DNA of 64,000 nucleotides, from contig QRFJ01004196.1 of assembly GCA_006176705.1 (NCBI GenBank), positions 1-64,000 of the forward strand, read 5' to 3'. The position numbers and the translations under genes were made by a program. This document shows positions 33,260 to 44,990 of the stretch, one piece after another; the first letter of the stretch is position 1, and every line of letters starts with the position of its first letter. The stretch comes from Cocos nucifera (lineage: Eukaryota > Streptophyta > Magnoliopsida > Arecales > Arecaceae). The notes below the pieces were generated by a model. That model saw nothing but the letters and a program-made list of their open reading frames with translations. It made no database searches and was not told the DNA's origin.

Positions 33260-34075
33260 AAATAAGGTACGTCTAGAAGGATAAATTATGGAAGCATATA
33301 TTTTCATAGAGTATCTTACATTCTATTCGATGTACCTCGATGATGTAGAAATATGATTCAATTATGAAGAGCATAATGCAGATAGAGAGTGGGCTAACAT
33401 TAAATCTACATTATCTATTTTCAAGGTGAATGTTCAGCCCATTAGTGGAAGAAAGTATAAATATATGGATATAGAAGAGTGCGAGCTAGTGCATTTCTAT
33501 GTACTAAATAATTTCAAAAAAATCTACCAATTTATGGAGTAAGTATCTTTACATAATAAACATTACATACTTTTTATGAGGTAAAATAAATAATAAGTAT
33601 GCATTTATTATAGAGAGCATAGAGACATATTATTATAATAAAATAATAGAGATATTAAGGAATGATATCAAAGAAAGTTCGTCGCTTGGTTCAGACAACG
33701 TGTAAGTATAATAATAGTTTTATTCAACTTTTTATTATATGTAATATACATAGAGATGATTTATCTTAACTTATATGTATGTTGTTGTAGATGATATTAA
33801 TGTATCATAATACAAAAGACGGTGCAATCGAGAAAATATATGATTTAGCATGCCATTTTGATCCTAGAATTTCGTGTTATAGCTCATGTATTATTAGTGA
33901 TATGAGATTTCATATAAGAAAGCTTGATATACAGCAGCAAACTTAAAATAGTGAAATTTTGATATTGAAAATTAATGAAGATAATGAAATTGAATATTAT
34001 GGTATCCTTTCCGATATTATAGAATTAAAATATGGATCAAAATGATTTGTTTACCTATTTAAATGCTAATGGTGG
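33260..34075 (+). pseudogene. CACTA transposase C-terminal exons (DUF4218/DUF4216-like), cut by G2
   Basis: The stretch 33280-33540 reads MEAYIFIEYLTFYSMYLDD and SGRKYKYMDIEECELVHFYV, matching the C-terminal domain after the transposase core. A GTAAGTAT donor follows at 33539, and AT-rich intron-like sequence runs to about 33790. The last exon reads EIEYYGILSDIIELKYGSK and YLFKC, the DUF4216-type ending, and stops at the G2 insertion after TGGTGG. Stops are present here too. Confidence 0.75.
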
Positions 34076-35170
34076 TGTTGGGGGTAAAATATATTCTACT
34101 GAAGTCTAGGGAATTGACCGATCTTGATATGGTATCATTTAGAGCAGTGATGTTAATATCCAAATTCCAATCATATTACTCTCCAATCCTAGCCCAATTC
34201 AGAAAGTTTAGTCTCCAGACCCTATCCACTAGGAGAACTTCTAGCTCTTTCCCTCCAATGACTGTAGAACTCATCAAAGTCATAATAAACTTCATCCAGC
34301 CGAACTTGAATAGTATAGGGAGTGTTAACTGGCTCTGGTCCTAGTATTAGCAGAATTCCATCGAATATTAAATCCTAGCACTATCTGACTTTATTTATGG
34401 CAGACCTTGAGAGTGGCCGAATTCCTTCATGGTAGATAGCATATCTCATCAACCTTACATCAGGAACCCCATCCAGCCGAATTTCTCTCTAGTCAAATTC
34501 TATTCCAGCTAAACTTCTTTACTCTACCTTATGGATAGTGGCTGACCTTGAAAGTAGCCAAATTTCTTCATCCTTTTCTAATAATTATAGATCTAGCCAG
34601 CTTATATCATGCATATCGATCGAATGAGTTTGAACAGTGAAGGGACTTCATCGTTAGCATAAGTCTGATTCCTAATCTGGAATAGCAGCCACTCCAAAGA
34701 TAATGAATCTTAGCACTCCTTCAATCCAAACTTCAGGTTGACCTTGAAGACAGCAGAACTTTTGAAAATAGATTGAATGGAGCTAGCAAGAAGTTCATTC
34801 ATTTCAACTTTCAATCGATCTCAATACAGTAGAACTCCTTTAGGAAGCCTAGTAATAGCTTTCATTAAAAGTTCAACGATTCCCTCTTTGGCCTCTAGCT
34901 TGAATACTCCCATCAGTTCCTGGCCGACCTCAAAGATGGTCGAACTTCTTAAAGCTATTGAAGGCAGCATCAATAGATTTTAACCAATTATAGTTTCACC
35001 ACTTGTCACTCAAAAATCAATCTCCAAGTTTGGCCTACCTAACTTCAACTTCTTCATCCCAACATGCATAGCTTGCTAATAGATGTAGAAGTCTTGTCTG
35101 AACTCCAACAAATAGAATCCAACCGCCTATAAGTCATGATAAATAATAGCCCACTCTCTGTAACAAACTC

Positions 35171-35176
35171 CACGTG
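35171..35176 (+). promoter_or_regulatory. G-box CACGTG in the G2 LTR
   Basis: Same hexamer and flank (ACTCCACGTGGC) as in the G1 LTR, about 70 bp before the TATA box. Confidence 0.5.
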
Positions 35177-35238
35177 GCTCGAACAATCTACTAACATTAT
35201 GTTATAGCTGTCACTTTTATTTTATTATAGGCTACACC

Positions 35239-35245
35239 TATATAA
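35239..35245 (+). promoter_or_regulatory. TATA box of the G2 LTR
   Basis: TATATAAGGGA, aligned with TATAAAAGGGA of G1. Confidence 0.6.
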
Positions 35246-35459
35246 GGGATCCTCCAGATATAATTTTTTCTCTAAGCTCTCATCTCTGCTTACTCTCGAG
35301 TACTCTATTTTTATTGGCTAGAGAACTAACTTGATCATCGAAGGGTCCTATCGGAGCCATCCACCTTCGATCTAGGTTTCATCTTGTAGGTCTTGCCGAC
35401 GATCTCATTTTCTCCACTTTCAGTGAACTCCGATGATAGCACTATTTTTCACACCAACA

Positions 35460-35480
35460 AGATTTGCACTAGATGAAGGG
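35460..35480 (+). other. Primer binding site region of G2
   Basis: Immediately after the LTR the sequence reads TTTGCACTAGATGAAGGG. Tat-type elements usually carry a TTTGGCGCTAGA-like site here, so this looks like a decayed version. I do not assign the tRNA. Confidence 0.5.
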
Positions 35481-35581
35481 TCACTTCTAAGCTCTTGTTT
35501 TTAAAGGAGTACTCAATCGAGTTTATTTTCCTCCTCATCTTTACTCTATTTTCTTCTGATCTCTTGTTGTTCCGATAAGAT

Positions 35582-37303
35582 GCCGCCCAAGAGAGCTTCA
35601 ACCTAATAATCCACCACCTCTACTCCCAGATCTCACCCAGATCAGCCTGCTCCAATCTTATCGTTGGCACCTCAACCTCTGTCAATATCTATGGTGGATC
35701 TGGAGCAGTTTAACCTACTTGTGTAGCAGATTAAGGGCCTCACTGAAGCAATGCAGGCCATGTAGCAGTCCCCAGCATACTTTCAGCTAGAAAGATCCCT
35801 GCCAGAATGTTGAGAATCGATGTAGGGAAGGCCCACCTAGGCAAATCGGCCGGTGACTCCTAGAAAGGAAAAGCAGAGAGTGGAGAGTCCTTATTCTGAT
35901 CATGACTCCATCCCTAGGGAATCACTACCCACTCCAGCTAGCTACACTTTGAGATCCATGATCGAGATAATATTCTTGATCAGAAGCTTCAAAAAATAAA
36001 TAGATAGATTGAGGAACTCCATCATGTTTTCCCCGCTCACCACGATGACATCTGCATCGACACCTCATTCTCTGCCCGTATCATGCAAGAATCCATCCAA
36101 CCGAACTTCAAACTCCACTAGTTTGAAAGTTATGACAAGACCACTAATCCAGTAGACCATCTCGAAGCCTTTAGAATAATGATGCTATTCCATGGTGTGC
36201 TAGATACCATTCCGTGTTGAGCCTTCTCCTTTACTTTGAAAGGAGTAGTGAGGAACTAGTACTCGGGCCTTAAATGAGGTACCATCTTTTTTTGTTTACC
36301 AACTGAGCCATCAGTTTGTGGGTCATTTTATCAGTAGCTTGTTCCAAAGATGAGGTTCAAACTCCCTCATCAATATCAAGCAAAAGAAAGGAGAGTCCAT
36401 CCGAGCTAACGTCAATCGCTTTAATGCTACTACCTTGGAGGTCCAAAATTTGGATCAATCTATTGCTATGGCTGCACTGAAGGATGGCCTCCAGAAGAAC
36501 GATCTTCTTTTTTTCTTGAAGAAGAAGTATCCCTGAGATTTTACCAACATGTTGGCTTAGGTAGAAGGATATGCTCAAGTGGAGGAAGCCTTCAAACTGA
36601 AAGATGAAGAAGTCATAGGAGAGTGATAGGTGAGTGAATGTAGTAAGCCTACAATCATTAAGAAGTCGAGTGAAGCTCAACCGTGCTCTAGAACCCCTCC
36701 TAGGTGCAGACGAGCATGGACTCTACCTCAATCTCGTCAACAAAAAAGCCTGGACTGAAGGGCATGGTGGAACTCCCCATCCAGAAGATTTCACAACTAT
36801 GCCCCTTTGAATGCTCCAAAGATCCAAGCGCTAATGAAGATCAAGGAGTAGTTATCAAGGTCGAAAATGATGCAGTCTCATCCAGCCAAGCACAATTCCA
36901 ATAAATATTGCCTCTATCATCGTGACCATGGTCACGATACTGAAGAATGCATTCAGCTCTAAAACAAAATCAAGAAGCTTATCAGACGATGTCGGTTGGA
37001 CCACTTTTTGAGACATCGATCGAAAAGAAGGGAGGATTGACCAAGAGCTCTATTGCAGCCTGAACCACCCTGGAGGGTGAGCCGCAAGAAGATTGGCTTC
37101 CACTTGGATCATTAATACCATCACTAGGTGACATCGACAGGGAGAAGCTAGTGGGTCTGCAGAGCTAGCAAAGAGTTAGAGGACTAAAGAGCCTATCACT
37201 TTCACTGAAGATGTATAGGGGGTTCAATTTTTGTATAATGACATGGTTGTAGTAACTTTAAATATTGCTGATTATGATGTACGCTGCATTTTAATGATAA
37301 TGG
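35582..37303 (+). pseudogene. G2 gag and start of protease (broken)
   Basis: The frame starts at the ATG at 35580-35590 (MPPKRAST, as in related Tat gags). It shows QPNFKLHxFESYDKTTNPVD, HLEAFRIMMLFHGVLD and FSFTLKGVVRN, the retrotransposon gag core. After shifts it reads QNLDQSIAMAALKDGLQ, then CLYHRDHGHDTEECIQL, a Cys/His knuckle-like block, and finally EPITFTEDV and the lead-in to the protease. Several stops (TAA/TAG at 35605-35610, TAG near 35727 and 35764) break it. Copia-2 interrupts at the active-site codon region. Confidence 0.85.
37299..37303 (+). repeat. Target-site duplication AATGG of Copia-2, left copy
   Basis: AATGG directly before the TGTTGAG start of the LTR. The right copy is AATGC (48384-48388), with one base changed. 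Confidence 0.75.
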
Positions 37304-39996
37304 TGTTGAGAATGTGTTCCAAAGCCAATCATCAGTCTATTGATGGTTGGGGTATACATTTATAATCGTATATGAGTTATAAATTAATAAAAGTTATTTT
37401 GGCATTTTTTCATCATAAATTCTATTATCTTCTAATGAACTCCTATGTTGTGATGAAGTCCTTAGGACTATCTAGATTCGACAAAGAAGGATTTATCATT
37501 TAGTTCTTAAATAGTTCATGATCAAATGATATGTTGTTACTCAGGATGATAATGTTTATCGAGTATAGATCATTGTGTGCCATATAGATTGATTGTCCTC
37601 ATAACCAAGGAGTGATAAGATACTGATACAGCATGCAAGTGAGGTATATGGGTACATCTGCACTAAACGTGGCCAACTTTAGAGCTTTTCTTCTATTAAG
37701 ATTAGCTCCAATGAAATATGGGTATAAGTGTCCCTCCGATCTGAGATCACCATGGTAACTTTCAAGCAACTCATTATGTTTTGGTGTTAGACTACCTAAA
37801 TTTCTAATTCAATGATAGAAGGTTTCTGGGCATAGTCAACTATTTGAGGAGTTAGTGCATATATCAAGATGGGATTGACCACTCCTAGTTTCAAGAGCTT
37901 TGTTTAATTATATTTCAATTTAGCAAAATCTTGGCCAAGGTAGTCTTAGTGAGGGGTCACGAGAACAATTGCTTTAAGACACAACATGGATGTATTTTCT
38001 AGGGTTGATAGTCTAATCTTGAATCATCTATTACACAAAGATCATAGCGATGAATTATATGGTAACCATATTCATGTAGGTTCTGAATGTTGTGATTGCA
38101 ACTATTCGACCTATTCAGATGTAGGGTACCATTGCTAGATGGTCACTTCGATTAGTAAAGAAATTAGTTTCTGTGCTACCAGCATAGTTTCGAACCTACA
38201 GAGTCACACACACTAGAGGTTCCTATCTGATCTGATAGCTAGTGAAGAGTCCCACTCGACTAGAACCCTATGGTCAAAAATTCCACTAGACTGAGACTCT
38301 TCGATTGGAAGTCCTACTAGGTTGGGATACCGAGTCTCAATGTCTAGGAGTCTGTGGTCAAGAGTCCCACTGGACTGGGACTCTTCGACCAAGAGTCCCA
38401 CAACTCTAGAACTATGAGTCCTACATGTCTAAAACTCTGTGATTGAGAGTTGGAACTCTACAATCATTAGTTCCACCTATTTTGGACACCGGGATCAAGA
38501 GTCCTACTGGTTTGGAACTCTTTGATTAAAAGTTTTATTTTGATCAGACTTTATTATCCGGACACCCAGCAGATTTAGACTCTAAATTTATGTGAGATTT
38601 TATTAGTGATTTGATCATCAATTAACTCAATTTGATTGAGTAATTATTTTTGGATCAAGTTCAATTGAATTGGGTTCAGTTGGGTTTGATCCGATTAGGT
38701 CACGAGTTGACCTAATCACCGAGAATGTTCGAACCCTAATTTGATCAGAGGTTTGGATTGATCAATTTCTAATTTTATTGAAATTTAATTGAGCCTAATT
38801 AAGCCTAATTATGTTGGATTTAATTTGATCTAATTGGACCTAACCAATTTTGATTGGGTTGGTTCAATTGGTTGAAGTTTAAATTCAAAGACTAGTTTGA
38901 CTAGTCTTCTCTTCCTATGCGCCACCTCATCTCTCCTATGCTCATTTAAAATTCACGAGAAAGGTTCTTGTAAGCTTTCTCCCATGCACAAAGGGATATC
39001 ATGCCAACTTTCTCAATGCCTAATATGGATATGGATTAGTGCTTAATGTTTAAGTTTGAATGAGATTCAAATTTGAATTAAGAAACCAACCTATTCTTAT
39101 CCATGCGCCACCTCTCCTTTGTGCACCCTCTTATCTACATGAGAAAAGGTTTCTTGTGATTTTTTTTTTTCACAAAAGGAGAGGGCATGCGCCTGGTCTT
39201 CTCACATCCCATGGGATAAGGATCAAGTTGTTACAATTCAAAGAGAGTTTGAATGAATAACAACCTAATCCTCCTACGTATAGAAGACTTGGTTTGGCAC
39301 AAATAAACGAAGGATTTTCTTTGGGATGTGCGACACCTCTAGAATGAGAAATCCATCTATGTGATACCTCCCCTTTTGCATGAGTTTGAATTAAAAAATT
39401 CTTGAGAGAAGAGAAAAACCAAGTGTTGGGCACAAGGTTTTCTTAGTATTTGACCTAGGTCTCGAAAAAAAGAGTTGGTGAGCTATGAGTGTCGTTAGCC
39501 CACCAAAATTCTAGAAGAACCTCCTCTACCTCTCTACTACATCTACCAGCAATCCAGAGGGTTCATAAGCCCATAGATAAAGATCAAAGTCATTCGATCG
39601 AAATAGCCTCTGAAAGACTCTGATGTCGAGCTAGCACTCGCAAGGAGCCGATCATGACTAAGAGCCTCGTGTGGATGATCCATGGAGGTCAGACATCTAT
39701 GTGGTTATATCATAACCAATACACCTCCTCGATGATGATCAGATCATGGCAATCAACTACTTGCGCAAGGTATAGTGTTCAGAATACTTAGATGTAGTAA
39801 ATAGTTTACTGCACTATTTTAATTTTTTAGATTTGATATGTATGCATTTATGTCATGTTTAGATTCTTAGTGTAGGGTTTAATTTTTAATATAGTCAATA
39901 ATTAGTTAATTAGATTAATTAACTTTTTACTATATTTTAGCTATTTTTAAAAATAATTTTGAAAGTAGCATTGTTAACTCTGCACTGGTTCCTTCA
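37304..39996 (+). mobile_element. 5' LTR of Copia-2
   Basis: It starts TGTTGAGAATGTGTTCC and ends CCTTCA, followed by the PBS. It aligns along its full length with 45695-48383. In the first 125 bases I count roughly one difference in ten by eye. Confidence 0.92.
38216..38560 (+). repeat. Hairpin-forming short repeats in the Copia-2 5' LTR
   Basis: Imperfect units of about 30 bp built on GAGTCCCACTGGACTGGGAC follow each other. The unit at 38361-38384 is an inverted repeat, AGAGTCCC-8 nt-GGGACTCT. The 3' LTR has the matching set at 46630-46940, with the perfect hairpin at 46667-46690. Confidence 0.75.
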
Positions 39997-39998
39997 AT

Positions 39999-40009
39999 TG
40001 GTATCAGAG
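39999..40009 (+). other. Primer binding site of Copia-2 (initiator Met tRNA)
   Basis: TGGTATCAGAG, complementary to the 3' end of initiator-Met tRNA, starts 2 nt after the LTR end. Confidence 0.92.
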
Positions 40010-41714
40010 ATAGGTTGGCTAAATATGATATGCTTGCATATTTAGATTGATAATTTAGATTTGATCTAAATATTAATCTAATAATCTAATTTATTAGATC
40101 TAAAAATTAAAATTATGATCGCATAGACTGAAGGTTGTCCTACTGTAGGGTTTGTCCCCTATAGTGAAAAGGTTGTCCTAGTACGTTGCTAATCTAAATA
40201 GTTAATCATAAAATCTTAGATCTGATCTATTATTTTTGTGATCTAATTAAATTAGGCTTTAATATGGTTTTTTATCATGAATGCTTGTTTAAATAGGATC
40301 TAAAGTTTGACTCAAGATTTAGTATTATGTAGTGTACATTATTTCAGATTAAACCCTATAACTAGTGTTATTTGTGAATTGAGTCGATTCAATTTTAAAG
40401 TGAGTTGACTCAATTAGAGAACAGTGTTAAGTTGTAAAGAATCTTTCAAAATTTTAAAAAATATTTTAGAAATGCCAAACCCTAACCCCCAGCCCATAAA
40501 CTTAATTAAAATTAAGTGAAATGATTTAGTATCTAGAATTATGAATTAAGACCCTAAGTCATTAATCATAAACTTGTGGGTAATTGGGTTAGATGAATTA
40601 GATCCATAAGTTGGGTTGGACCTAAGATTAGTTTAAAAATGGACTAAATTAGAATAATTGATCAATTCTAGTTAAATGTTAATTTAGATTAGGTCAAGGA
40701 CTCTATAGACTCAATTACAATAGTTGTAGTTGGTCAAGTCCATGCCTTTACGAGAAGCAAATGGACTTGATTCATGGCTATGCAGTCGAACCTATAATTA
40801 CTAGGATGGTCAAATTGAAACTAATTAATCGGATGGTGTCTAAGGTAAGTCTGGTAGATTGACCAGTGGTTTTTAATTGAGAGCTACTCACACTGATTCG
40901 ATCTTTGACCAGCTAATAACATATTCCTTTCACTAATCTCACTTACCTAGCCATTCTGGTGAATTAGATTTTGATTGGATCACTAGATAATTCGGGCTCA
41001 TCCATGTCAATTAGGTAAATCAGTCTGACAGATTTATGTGCTCCTAATGCCAGCTTAGATTAGATCCTTTTTTATTTGACTTGGTGAAGTCAGTGGAAGG
41101 ATTAAAATTGGCTCATTTTTCTTAAATAAGTTAACTAAATCCTCTAAAAGTATTAGATCCTTAAAAATAAAATAGTTATATAGATAACTATATCACAGCC
41201 TCCCATTAAGTTGAGTGATAATGGGTTCATTAATTTAATAATCATTGGAGGCCCAAAGGCCTGGTACTTATTGATTAATGAAATTATTATTCATAAAATG
41301 ATGATTTGGTTAAGTCTTTTTGATGGTGATTAGGTTGACCGGCCAAAGTTGGGTCTGATCATTTATTGGTTAGATGACCAAGTGTAGTCATGTTAATGGT
41401 TGGACCTAACCAGACCCTTTCAGTGGAGGCCAAAGCCTATTGATTACGTCTCTGGGGAAAAATTGATATTACTAAAAGTTATTTAGAGAAATAATTAGTT
41501 TTAAACCTATCCATAAGTGCACATGGGTTGACCAACCAAAGTTGGGCTCGTGTATAGTCTTTGTGGATTCTAGTATCCACAAAGTAATTCCTTGAATTGG
41601 AGGAAAAGGCTACCAATTCGTATAAAATAGTAGGAGAACCATTAGACTAAAGTCCAAGTCTATAGATAATTTATTCATATACTAATTAGGTTTTGTTTTT
41701 CTTTTTGTATAGAA
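40010..41714 (+). other. Copia-2 leader, 1.7 kb
   Basis: No supported frame lies between the PBS and the gag ATG. The similar Copia-3 has a leader of about 1.9 kb, so the length is a family trait and not the result of an insertion. Confidence 0.7.
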
Positions 41715-42620
41715 ATGGCCACTAACCTATCACTCCGATTATTGTTAGATAATGATAAATTAATGGAACCCAACTACGATAGCTGGTATCGTAAATTGAA
41801 AATCATCCTGAAGCATGAGCAGATTCTTTATATCATAATGGATCGAGCACCTGAGGAGCCAGCTCTGAACATTAGAGGAGCGGTCCAAGACACTTATCAG
41901 AAGTGGCTCAATGACCGCACCACTGTTTGGTGTATAATGCTGGTGGCAATGAACAATGAGTTTAGCCGCAGGATCAAAAATGCCCAACCATAGGAGATAC
42001 TTCAAATGTTGAATGACTCCTTTAGCACACCTAACGATGTTGAAAGGCACAAAATAAGTTGTACTATTTTTAACGTTGAGATGAGGGATGGGGCCTCAAT
42101 CATCGATCATGTAATGTACATGATCGAGATGATTGAGTACCTTAGCAAGCTGGGTTTTTTCCTGCACAAACAACTCGGTAAGGATGCGATTCTTAATTCC
42201 TTGCCTAAGTCCTTCCTCCCCTTCCTAACTCATTTTAGAATGACAAAGCCTATAGTCAACTACCATAGCTTGTTCGGATTGCTGCAGAACTTTGAGAAGG
42301 ATCACCAACTTCACAAAGAGATGGTGAATGTAGTGGGAGGATCTTCTTCTAGTTGTCAACCCTTTAAGAAAGGGAAGAAGAACAAGAAGAAGAAGAATAA
42401 GAAGGTGCAGCCAAATGCCAGGTTAACTGCACAGGGTCGGACCAAGAAGCGTAAGCTCAATTAGAGTCAGATGGAGTACTTCTTCTGTAAGAAGTAGGGG
42501 CACTGAAAGAGGAACTATCCTCTGTACATTGCCTCTCTAGATCCGAACGGGCCAAGGAGGAAGCAAGTGGTTGCTGGGCAAGGTAATTATATGATAACAC
42601 CTTATAATTTTTTTTTTATT
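41715..42620 (+). pseudogene. Copia-2 gag
   Basis: The ATG at 41715 opens MATNLSLRLLLDNDKLMEPN, then YDSWYRKLKIILKHEQILYI, the usual start of this gag group. After a stop at about 41991 the frame continues at 42006 with DGASIIDHVMYMIEMIEYLS, FRMTKPIVNYHSLFGLLQNF and a Lys-rich linker (KKGKKNKKKKNKKVQ). A CCHC knuckle follows at about 42477, read as YFFCKKxGHxKRNYP: two of its Cys are Tyr and two stops interrupt it. RNA packaging would fail. Copia-3 has the same protein at 56515-55466. Confidence 0.88.
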
Positions 42621-43209
42621 TAATTCTACTGGTTGGGTATTAGATACTGGAAGACCTCATTATATTTGTAATTCTTTGTAGGGCTTGTAGGTTAGTAGGA
42701 GATTTGATCAAGATGAGAGGTTTCTGAATGTTGGAGATGGAAGATAAGTTTCAATTCTAGCTTTAGGAATCATGAATCTTATAATCAATTCAAATAAAGT
42801 TATTCTTAATGAATATAATTTTTGTCCAGCTTTCTTATTGAATATCATTTCTGTAGGCCTTTTGGCCATGAATGGTTTTGAAATATCAATAAAAAAAAAT
42901 TTTGTAAAGTCATTTTGAATGGTGTTATAATTTTTTGGGCAATTGAAAAATGGAATTTATTTGTTATCTATGCCTATTAGCTTGGTTCAATCCTTTGGTA
43001 AATACCTTAGAATTAGTGATGTGTCTGATGTCTACCTTTGGTACTGTAGGATGGGTCATATTAACAAGAATAGAATTAACATGTTAGCTCAAGAACAAAT
43101 TTTTGACATTAGTAATTGTGAATCACTTTTGATCTATGAGTCCTATCTTCTTGGTAAGATGACCAAGTTGCCTTTACTAGAAAAGGTAAATGAGCTACTG
43201 AACTCCTGA
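42621..43209 (+). pseudogene. Copia-2 protease and pre-integrase region (broken)
   Basis: A long T run at 42608-42616 shifts the frame before the protease active site. The protease is then only traceable as fragments (GYWxLGIRYW for the WVLDTGS area). From 42943 a frame reads MKNGIYLLSMP and DVYLWYCRMGHINKNRINML, the H..C..C pre-integrase block that precedes the catalytic core in Copia. Confidence 0.75.
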
Positions 43210-43928
43210 GTCTAGTGCATTCAAATATATGCGGACCCATGAGCTCAAGTGCCAGAGGTGGATACTTCTACTTCATAATCTTTACTGACGATCTATCTAG
43301 GTATGGATACATCTATTTAATGAAACATAAGTCGAAGTCACTTAAAATGTTCAAACTATTCTGAAATGAGGTAGAGAAGCAAACTAGGAAGAGTATTAAA
43401 ACTTTTCAATCTGATCGAGGGGGTGAGTACCTTTCCAATGAGTTTCTGACATATCTAGGAGAGAATGAAATTCTCTCCCAATAGACTACTAGAACACCAC
43501 AACATAATGGTGTGTCTGAAAGAAGGAATTGGATCCTATTGGACACGGTTCGATCCATGATGGGGTTTGCTGGTTTGCCGATCTTTCTATGATGATATAC
43601 GCTCGAGTTAGCTTGTTACATTCTAAATAAGATTTTGAGTAAATCTATTAATAAAATACCATATGAGATATGGATAGGATGTAAGCCAGTACTCTCGCAT
43701 CTTAGATTTTGGGGGTGTCCGGCTTATGTCAAATGTTTAATGACAGACAAGCTTGTACCTAGGTTTGATAAGTATAGTTTTGTTGGTTACTCAAAAGAAA
43801 CTAAAGGATATTACTTCTATCTTACTGATGAGCAAAAAATGTTTATCAGCCTTAAGGTAGTCTTTTTAGAGAAGAAGTTCCTTGGTGAAGAAACTAATAC
43901 CTCTAAGGTCGAACTTGATAAAATATGA
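43210..43928 (+). pseudogene. Copia-2 integrase (catalytic triad still visible)
   Basis: Translation across frames shows FTDDLSRYGYIYL (first Asp), FQSDRGGEYLSNEF (second Asp) and PQHNGVSERRN (Glu). Then comes MSKSINKIPYEIWIGCKPVL and the RFWGCPAYVKC end. All three catalytic positions are kept, but stops at about 43366, 43482 and 43592 interrupt the frame. Confidence 0.87.
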
Positions 43929-44990
43929 CAAGTAGAAGAACAGACACAAGTTATTGAATTTAAGCTAGATCTAATTAGATCAAACCCAGAACCCATTGTA
44001 GATGCATCCTTAAGGCGATCTGGCAGAATACCACATTAACTGGATAGATTCTATGGTTTCTTGGGTCGAGATGGGGATTCTATTGAACTCGATGAGAACG
44101 ATCATGATTCGATTATCTATATCGATGCAATGCAGAGATCCAACTCTGATAAATGGCTTAAGGCCATGAAATCTGAAAAGAAATTTATGAAAGTTAACAA
44201 TGTATGGACATTGGTTGACCCACCTAAAGGGGTAAAACCCATAGCATGTAAGTGGATCTTCAAAAGAAAAAGAGGCGTAGATGGAAAGATGGAGATCTAT
44301 AAAGCCCGTTTGGTTGTCAAGAGGTATCATCAACATTATGGTATTGACTATGATGAGACGTTCTCTCATGTGGCAATGCTCAAATCTATTCAGATTATGC
44401 TTGCCATCATTGCTATCTGGACTATGAAATCTGACAGATGGATGTGAAAATGGCTTTACTAAATGGAGAGCTGGATGAAGAGGTGTATATGATACAACCT
44501 AAAAGATTCACATCCATAGATGAGTCTAAGGTGTGTAGGCTTCAAAGGTCCATTTATGGACTGAAGTAGGCATCTCGGAGTTGGAATATACAATTTGATA
44601 GAATAATCAAAATATATGGCTTCGTTAAGAATGAAAATGAACCCTACATATACAAGTAGGCTAATAGTTCAGCAATAGTATTCCTAGTATTGTATGTTAA
44701 TGACATTCTCTTAATCTATAATGGTGTCTCTGTATTACAAGAAATAAAGATCTGACTGTCATCACAGTTCTCAATGAAAGATCTGGAAGAAGCTTCCTAC
44801 ATCCTAGGGATGAAAATCTATAGAGATAGATCTAAAAGGTTACTTGGATTATCTCAATCTATGTACATTGACACTGTACTGAAATTATTCAGCATGGAGA
44901 ATTTTAAGAAAGGCTATTTACTGATAGGCCATGACTTTTTTTTTCAAAGAGAGATTATCTGACAACACCTCTAGAAAGAGAGCATATGAG
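43929..44990 (+). pseudogene. Copia-2 reverse transcriptase (broken, YVND box)
   Basis: Blocks are WLKAMKSEKKFMKVNNVWTL, CKWIFKRKRGVDGKMEIYKA, HYGIDYDETFSHVAMLKSIQ, then LYVNDILLIYNG where Copia normally has LYVDDILLI, and MKDLEEASYILGMKIYRDRS. The first catalytic Asp of the YVDD box is Asn. A TAG replaces the Gln of the GLKQASRSWN block near 44568. Confidence 0.88.

Larger units (their letters stand above)
31041..34075 (+). mobile_element. CACTA (En/Spm-type) DNA transposon, coding part
   Basis: This is the fragment of a TNP2-type transposase gene between the Athila A LTR and the G2 LTR. Neither terminal inverted repeat is in the window. It is the oldest layer of the right half, since both neighbours are inserted into it. 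Confidence 0.8.
34076..35459 (+). mobile_element. 5' LTR of G2
   Basis: Length is 1384 bp. It starts TGTTGGGGGTAAAA and ends CACACCAACA, a proper Gypsy TG..CA pair with short inverted ends TGTTGG/CCAACA. The last 300 bp align with the G1 LTR. It carries a G-box at 35171-35176 and a TATA box at 35239-35245. Confidence 0.85.
34076..37303 (+). mobile_element. G2: Tat-type Gypsy element, left part (LTR, PBS, gag, protease start)
   Basis: It is inserted in the CACTA gene, with GGTGG at 34071-34075 as the expected left duplication. It runs to 37303, where Copia-2 interrupts its protease, and resumes at 48384-48730. RT and integrase would lie to the right of Athila B, outside the window. It is the same family as G1. 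Confidence 0.85.

Noticed and set aside
39999..40009. Possible tRNA-Met gene
   Set aside because: Only the 11-nt primer site is present; no cloverleaf sequence follows.
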